Source: Leptolinea sp. UBA5366
GTDB taxonomy: Bacteria > Chloroflexota > Anaerolineae > Anaerolineales > Anaerolineaceae
Direction: 5' to 3'
Assembly: GCA_002407845.1 (NCBI GenBank)
Contig: DHPK01000024.1
Coordinates: forward strand, 1 to 25,506
Length of the DNA: 25,506 nt
The position numbers and the translations under genes are program-made. Shown here piece after piece: positions 21,001 to 25,506 of the stretch. Position 1 is the stretch's first letter. Each line of letters opens with the position of its first letter. The notes under the pieces were generated by a model. The model searched no databases and was not told the DNA's origin. It was given only the letters and a program-made list of their open reading frames with translations.

Positions 21001-22731
21001 ATGTTTCTGCCAACAACTAAACAAGAAATGGATCAACTCGGCTGGGATCAACTGGATATTATCCTTGTTTCCGGCGATTCCTATATCGATTCCCCTTACA
21101 GCGGCATCGCTCTGATCGGGCGCGTTCTGCAGAAAGCCGGATATCGAGTCGGCGTGATCGCACAGCCGGATCCGAATGACACAAAAGATATCTCGAGGCT
21201 GGGGGAACCTGCCCTGTTCTGGGGCGTTTCCGCCGGAGCTGTCGATTCGCTGGTATCCAATTACACCGCGCTGAAAAAACCGCGCAAACAGGATGATTTC
21301 ACCCCGAATGGAATCAATAACCGGCGACCCGATCGCGCCACAATTGTCTACACGAACCTCATCCGGCGTGCCTTCAAAAACACCTGTCCGATCCTGTTAG
21401 GGGGGATCGAAGCCAGTCTGCGCCGGATTTCGCATTATGATTTTTGGACAAACAAAATTCGCGGATCAGTGCTGCTCGACGCCAAAGCTGATTATCTGCT
21501 ATATGGCATGGCTGACAAGTCTGTTCTGCAATTTGCCGCCGCGATAAAAAATGGCGAATCACCGGAATCCATACGCGGTCTGGTTTTCGCCAGCAAGACC
21601 CTGCCGCTAAATGCGATCGAATTGCCTTCGCTGGACGCAGTCCGCGCTGATTCGAACGCATTCATCAAAGCATTTACCCTTTTTTATCAAAACTGTGATC
21701 CGGTCACCGGGCAACGAACCGCCCAGCGGCATGATGAGCGCTGGATCGTTGTCAATCCGCCTGCCAGAACTTTGTCGACCATGGAAATGGATGAAATCTA
21801 TGCACAGCCCTTCACCCGGGAGCAGCACCCCTATTATGAAGCACAAGGGAAAGTCAAAGCGCTGGAAACCATCCGCTTTTCTGTCGTGACTCATCGCGGC
21901 TGTTATGGCGAATGCAACTTTTGTGCGATCGCTGTTCACGAGGGACGCACAGTCCAATGGCGCTCAGAAAGATCGATTCTGCATGAAATTCAACAGATCA
22001 GCAAACTGCCGGATTTCAAGGGAAACATCTATGATTTGAGCGGACCGACCGCAAACATGTACGGCTTTGAATGTCAGAAGAAACTGTCGTCCGGCGCCTG
22101 CCGTGACAAGCGCTGTTTGACCCCGCAGCCTTGTTTGACGCTTCGCATTGATCATCAGCCGCACCTGTCGCTGCTGGAAAAAGCCAGAAAAATCGAAGGG
22201 GTTAAGAAAGTTTTCATCGCCTCCGGTATCCGATATGACATGCTCCTGCGTGACCCGGGCAGCGGGAACGCTTACCTGAAAGAAATTTGCGATCACCACG
22301 TTTCAGGACAGCTCAAAGTTGCTCCAGAACATGACAGTCCGAAAGTCCTGCAATTGATGGGGAAACCGGGTAAGGAATCTCTGATTCAATTCAAAGAAAA
22401 GTTTGACCAGCTAAGCAAAAACGGCGGCTCCTCCAAACCCAAGCAGTTTTTAACTTATTATTTCATCGCTGCGCATCCTGGCTGTACCCGAAAAGACATG
22501 CTCGGGCTGAAAACTTTTGCGAGCACCAAATTGCACGTTACGCCCGAACAAACTCAGATTTTCACACCGACCCCTTCCACCTGGTCAACCTTAATGTATG
22601 CAACTGAAACCGATCCTTTCACGGGCGAACATATCTTTGTCGAAAAAGATCCCGTTCAAAAACAAAAACAGAAAGACATTCTACTCGAGAAGGACAAGCA
22701 TAAATATGGAAAAAACCCTGCTGGTCTATAA
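21001..22731 (+). CDS. ygiQ: YgiQ-family radical SAM protein
   Basis: This 576-residue protein of the YgiQ family has an N-terminal B12-binding-like region (QEMDQLGWDQLDIILVSGDS, then GRVLQKAGYRVGVIAQPD) and a radical SAM domain. The [4Fe-4S] cluster motif is CYGECNFC (Cys 301, 305, 308), the CX3CX2C form, in VVTHRGCYGECNFCAI. Further family signatures are RPDRATIVYTNLIRRAF, LLGGIEASLRRISHYDFW, SGQLKVAPEHDSPKVL and the CxxxRCLxPxPC-like CRDKRCLTPQPC. The reaction of YgiQ proteins is not established. The frame is open upstream to GTG 20830, but ATG 21001 aligns with the conserved (M)xxxEEMDQLGWD start region; a GGAG at 20985-20988 is rather far. E. coli YgiQ has about 27 residues before this point, so a slightly longer form (TTG 20983) is possible. 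Confidence 0.9.
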   Translation: MFLPTTKQEMDQLGWDQLDIILVSGDSYIDSPYSGIALIGRVLQKAGYRVGVIAQPDPNDTKDISRLGEPALFWGVSAGAVDSLVSNYTALKKPRKQDDFTPNGINNRRPDRATIVYTNLIRRAFKNTCPILLGGIEASLRRISHYDFWTNKIRGSVLLDAKADYLLYGMADKSVLQFAAAIKNGESPESIRGLVFASKTLPLNAIELPSLDAVRADSNAFIKAFTLFYQNCDPVTGQRTAQRHDERWIVVNPPARTLSTMEMDEIYAQPFTREQHPYYEAQGKVKALETIRFSVVTHRGCYGECNFCAIAVHEGRTVQWRSERSILHEIQQISKLPDFKGNIYDLSGPTANMYGFECQKKLSSGACRDKRCLTPQPCLTLRIDHQPHLSLLEKARKIEGVKKVFIASGIRYDMLLRDPGSGNAYLKEICDHHVSGQLKVAPEHDSPKVLQLMGKPGKESLIQFKEKFDQLSKNGGSSKPKQFLTYYFIAAHPGCTRKDMLGLKTFASTKLHVTPEQTQIFTPTPSTWSTLMYATETDPFTGEHIFVEKDPVQKQKQKDILLEKDKHKYGKNPAGL

Positions 22732-23629
22732 CCAATTCGCGCATAAAGGTAAAGTCAAGTACTCATTAAAAGAAATCGAGCAGCTGTTCGAAAAAGAGCG
22801 AATTGCGTTAGACACTGTCACCCCTGAACGCAGCGGGCACGCTATGCAATTGGTTGAAGATGCGGTCAAAGAAGGGTTCACGCGCATCATCCTTTCCGGC
22901 GGAGACGGCACAGTCAATGAGACGATCAACGGCTTGGTTCAGGCACAGAAAAAAGGATATGGCAAGGCATCGCTCGGAATTCTGCAGAACGGGCGCGGAA
23001 ACGACTTTGCGCACGCAGCCGGAATTCCGGCAAACTTACATGAAGCAGTCAGTATAATTAAACAGGATCGCCGAATAAATTTGGACGTCGGGTATGTCAA
23101 CGCCGGCGGTTCCAGCCGTTATTTCTGCAATGGCGCCGGATTGGGCTTCGATTCCGCGATTAACTACCATGCGACCAAATCCAAGCTGAACGGGTTTCCC
23201 TCTTACATTTCCGGCTTGATCTCAGCAGTATTCAAGGATTTTCGACAGAATCAGGCAAAAATCAGTTGGGAAGACGGCAAATTGGACATGGAAGTGCTGG
23301 TTCTGGTCACGATGAACGGGAAACGAGAAGGCGGCGGTTTTGTGCTGGCTCCAGATTACGACCTTACCAGCGGAAAACTGATCGCCACGATCATCGGGGA
23401 CGGCAAGCCGGTGCAACAGCTGCTGCCGCTAGTACCGAGGCTGTTGAATGGGCAGATCGATCACCCAGACATTCTGAGGTTCAAAACTTCTTGGCTGAAA
23501 GCCGAATTTACTGGCACTGGTCTCCATGGTCAGGCGGACGGCGAAATCCTGTGCACATCCGGAAATCAGTTTTACGCCGAAATCTGTCCTGAAAAGATCG
23601 AATTGATCTGTAATCAAAAAGTGGCTTAA
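22706..23629 (+). CDS. Lipid kinase of the DagK/YegS/LCB5 family
   Basis: This 307-residue cytoplasmic or membrane-associated kinase phosphorylates diacylglycerol or a related lipid and is part of phospholipid turnover. The catalytic nucleotide-binding motif is SGGDGTVNE (residues ~64-72, Asp67). NGRGNDFA follows near 95-102, and a C-terminal beta-sandwich starts around ISWEDGKLDMEVLVLV. The length is normal. ATG 22706 is chosen because the conserved LLVYNQFA motif follows at once and AAGGA lies 11 bases upstream; the frame stays open 36 codons farther upstream inside ygiQ, but those residues look like an out-of-frame shadow. The start overlaps the ygiQ end by 26 bp. Lipid substrate inferred from family. 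Confidence 0.9.
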   Translation: MEKTLLVYNQFAHKGKVKYSLKEIEQLFEKERIALDTVTPERSGHAMQLVEDAVKEGFTRIILSGGDGTVNETINGLVQAQKKGYGKASLGILQNGRGNDFAHAAGIPANLHEAVSIIKQDRRINLDVGYVNAGGSSRYFCNGAGLGFDSAINYHATKSKLNGFPSYISGLISAVFKDFRQNQAKISWEDGKLDMEVLVLVTMNGKREGGGFVLAPDYDLTSGKLIATIIGDGKPVQQLLPLVPRLLNGQIDHPDILRFKTSWLKAEFTGTGLHGQADGEILCTSGNQFYAEICPEKIELICNQKVA

Positions 23630-23644
23630 TCAATCGGAGGAACT

Positions 23645-24637
23645 ATGGAAAACCTTCAATTTGGAATCCTTGGCTGTGGGGGAATCGTCTGGAAACAATT
23701 TCTGCCGGCAATCAAAAAAGCGGGCAACGCAACTGCGGCGGCAATCTCAAGCCGAAAGCAGGAAAAAGCAGATGAGTTCGCTGCGAAATACGACATTCCT
23801 CTGGCATTCGGCTCTTACGAAGAAATGCTTCAGTCAGATAAAATTCAGGCAGTTTATATTCCGCTGCCGAACAGCCTGCATAAAGAATGGGCGCTGAAAG
23901 CGCTGGACGCCGGCAAACACGTCCTGTGTGAAAAACCGCTGGCAGTCAGTGCGGCGGATTGTCTTGAGATGGACGAGACTGCCAGACAGAAAAAACTACT
24001 ATTAATGGAAGCCTTCATGTACCGCTTCCAGCCGCTGACAGAAAAGATTATCGAAGAAGTCCAATCCGGGATTTTAGGCGGAATGGAGACCATTCAGGCT
24101 GTGCATTCTTTCCTGCTGACGGATGAGACGAATGTCCGGCTCAGCAAGGAACTCAACGGCGGTTCGCTGATGGATGTTGGCTGTTACTGCGTGAACGCTG
24201 TCCGGACGCTTTTCAACGAAGAACCGGAGGCAGTCTCGGCGGTCGCACACTTCCACGCGCACGGTGTTGATGATCAGATTAACATTCTCGCCCGTTTCAA
24301 GAGCGGACGATCAGCGGTGCTCAGCAGCGGTCTGGTTTCGCAGTATCCATCAGGCTATACAATCAGTGGCAAACGCGGCTACATTCATACCCATTTTGGA
24401 TATCATTTAGGCGTTTCGAATGGGTTAGTGACTCGGAAAATCGATGGCGTTGAATCCACCTTCCGCGACAGCACCAATGAATATACCCGCATGATTGAAC
24501 ATTTCTCTGATTGCGTACTTCACAATAAACCGCTGCGCTACGACGCACGCGAAGCCGCCAAGAACATGGCATTCATCGAAGCAGCGCTTGCATCTGCCAG
24601 AAATCAGGGCGAATGGACAAAAGTCGAGACAATATAG
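23645..24637 (+). CDS. Gfo/Idh/MocA-family NAD(P)-dependent oxidoreductase
   Basis: This 330-residue cytoplasmic dehydrogenase has the Rossmann fingerprint GILGCGGIVWKQFLPAI at residues ~7-23 and the EKPLA motif (~96-100), whose Lys is catalytic. A C-terminal alpha/beta domain includes ELNGGSLMDVGCYCVNAVR, holding the Asp and the position of the usual His (here Cys-Tyr-Cys-Val-Asn, see findings). It resembles sugar or dihydrodiol dehydrogenases such as xylose dehydrogenase and glucose-fructose oxidoreductase. GGAGG five bases before ATG gives a good start, 15 bases after the lipid kinase stop. The substrate is unknown; it is not clearly the WbpB step of the nearby aminotransferase pathway. 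Confidence 0.9.
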   Translation: MENLQFGILGCGGIVWKQFLPAIKKAGNATAAAISSRKQEKADEFAAKYDIPLAFGSYEEMLQSDKIQAVYIPLPNSLHKEWALKALDAGKHVLCEKPLAVSAADCLEMDETARQKKLLLMEAFMYRFQPLTEKIIEEVQSGILGGMETIQAVHSFLLTDETNVRLSKELNGGSLMDVGCYCVNAVRTLFNEEPEAVSAVAHFHAHGVDDQINILARFKSGRSAVLSSGLVSQYPSGYTISGKRGYIHTHFGYHLGVSNGLVTRKIDGVESTFRDSTNEYTRMIEHFSDCVLHNKPLRYDAREAAKNMAFIEAALASARNQGEWTKVETI

Positions 24638-24662
24638 AGTCTCGGATCATCAAGGACTGAAG

Positions 24663-25506
24663 ATGCTGAAAATCCGCCGCTGGATCGCTGATCATCCGGA
24701 CCTTTCCTTTTTGCTGAGTTCCGGGTTGATTGCAATTCTGGCTTACGGGTTATACCTTTCTGTCCTCGGAATGTATGGGGATGATCCGAACTTTCTCTGG
24801 GCATATCATCGCGGCGGCGCTGCCGAATACAAAGCGTTCATGGGATGGATCAGGGATTTCGGTTATTTGATCTATCAATATTTATCGCCAATACTGGGCG
24901 AGACAATTCTGCCCTGGCGCATCTGTACGCTGATCCTGCGCTGGTCTGCTGCATTTTTATTTCAACGGACACTGCGCCGGGCTTTTCCCAGTCAGACCCG
25001 CCTGATCTTCACCGCTGGATTTTTATTCCTGCTATATCCCGGATTTCTCCAGCAGGCGATTCCTGTTGAATTCATCCTGCATTTTTTATCACTGAACTTG
25101 ATCTTCGGCGGATTGCTGGTCAGTCAGTACATGGCGCAAGACCCCCGCAGACGCTGGTGGGCGGCTCTGCCAGCTCTGCTGCTGGAAACCATCGGAATCT
25201 TCATCTGCGAATACTTTATCGGTCTAGCGCTCTTGCGTCCGGTTCTGATCTGGCAAGAACTGACCCGCACACTTCCGAATCAGCGTCAGCAAAAAATCAA
25301 AAAAGTCAAAACGACGCTCCTGCTTTGGCTTCCGCACCTCCTGCTGTTCGTTTTCTTTATCTATTGGCGGGCGACTTTGTCAACCAGCACGTACATGGAA
25401 TCCGTCGCTCTCGACCGTTTTTCAGCCGACCCGGCTGGCTATTTGTTGAGTTTATTGACGCAGGCAGTTCGTGAATTCAAATTATCAGCTGTCGATGCCT
25501 GGCTGT
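24663..25506 (+). CDS. GT-C-type multi-pass membrane protein (3' truncated by window end)
   Basis: An uninterrupted frame of 281 codons starts at ATG 24663, 25 bases after the oxidoreductase stop, and runs off the window. The predicted protein opens with a basic segment (MLKIRRWIADHPDL), then a helix (FLLSSGLIAILAYGLYLSVL). The acidic pair MYGDDPNFLWAYHRGG (Asp40, Asp41) sits in the first external loop, as in GT-C transferases. Several further helices follow (TLILRWSAAFLFQ, FTAGFLFLLYPGFLQ, FILHFLSLNLIFGGLLV, LLLWLPHLLLFVFFIYW). It is probably a surface-glycan or lipid-linked glycosyltransferase, or a polysaccharide membrane subunit. The C-terminal part is not seen. Ribosome site weak (GACTGAAG). 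Confidence 0.75.
   Translation, partial: MLKIRRWIADHPDLSFLLSSGLIAILAYGLYLSVLGMYGDDPNFLWAYHRGGAAEYKAFMGWIRDFGYLIYQYLSPILGETILPWRICTLILRWSAAFLFQRTLRRAFPSQTRLIFTAGFLFLLYPGFLQQAIPVEFILHFLSLNLIFGGLLVSQYMAQDPRRRWWAALPALLLETIGIFICEYFIGLALLRPVLIWQELTRTLPNQRQQKIKKVKTTLLLWLPHLLLFVFFIYWRATLSTSTYMESVALDRFSADPAGYLLSLLTQAVREFKLSAVDAWL

Noticed and set aside
22598..22705. Upstream extension of the lipid kinase
   Set aside because: These codons lie wholly inside the ygiQ coding end, and the conserved kinase N terminus begins at 22706.
23645..24637. Gfo/Idh/MocA enzyme as the WbpB step for the aminotransferase pair
   Set aside because: It lies 5 kb away in a different operon and its motifs look more like sugar or dihydrodiol dehydrogenases.

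Overview
The window looks like part of a chromosome from an anaerobic, probably monoderm bacterium of mid GC content. Several features point to class Anaerolineae (Chloroflexota): a pyruvate:ferredoxin oxidoreductase, a single-chain class II glycyl-tRNA synthetase, Thr/Pro-rich linkers ending in an LPxTGF-type tail on a secreted protein, many secreted proteins with N-terminal signal peptides, and several large multi-pass GT-C-type glycosyltransferases. The assignment is an inference from gene style and has not been tested by any search. No phage, IS element, CRISPR array or rRNA was found.

Layout. (1) 1-757: 3' end of nifJ with a strong terminator. (2) 817-5333: a minus-strand PstS-like binding protein, an AraC/GyrI-type regulator broken by an in-frame TAG, and two tandem secreted DUF3298-domain paralogues. 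The second paralogue carries nine copies of an acidic 13-residue repeat. It is preceded by four TTCA elements at exact 11-bp spacing, which resemble a PHO-box/OmpR-family site. (3) 5357-7396: a minus-strand secreted beta-propeller protein with a Pro/Thr repeat and a terminal LPDTGF motif. (4) 7797-12794: a five-gene operon behind a near-consensus sigma-70 promoter, encoding a CUT1 sugar-binding protein, two permeases, a ROK kinase and a SIS-domain isomerase/deaminase. It is a sugar (possibly amino-sugar) uptake and entry pathway with no ATPase gene of its own. (5) 12784-17064, minus strand: a GT-C/YfhO-like membrane protein, glycyl-tRNA synthetase and a TM2-domain protein. (6) 17212-20548: a sugar aminotransferase and a left-handed beta-helix acetyltransferase (the WbpE/WbpD pairing for acetamido sugars on nucleotide sugars), convergent with a GT-C membrane protein. 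(7) 20603-20787: tRNA-Gln(TTG) with its own promoter and terminator. (8) 21001-25506: a YgiQ-type radical SAM protein, a DagK/YegS-like lipid kinase, a Gfo/Idh/MocA oxidoreductase and the 5' part of a third GT-C-type membrane protein.

How the genes work together: the sugar ABC operon imports a sugar, phosphorylates it (ROK) and isomerises or deaminates it (SIS). The aminotransferase/acetyltransferase pair and the three GT-C-like membrane proteins suggest surface glycan or glycolipid synthesis. The PstS-like gene and the PHO-box-like site suggest, weakly, that the DUF3298 proteins respond to phosphate or envelope signals. Most of the window is ordinary metabolism. The least explained parts are the acidic repeat protein, its helically phased upstream repeats, the stop codon in the AraC/GyrI gene, and the LPDTGF tail with no membrane anchor.
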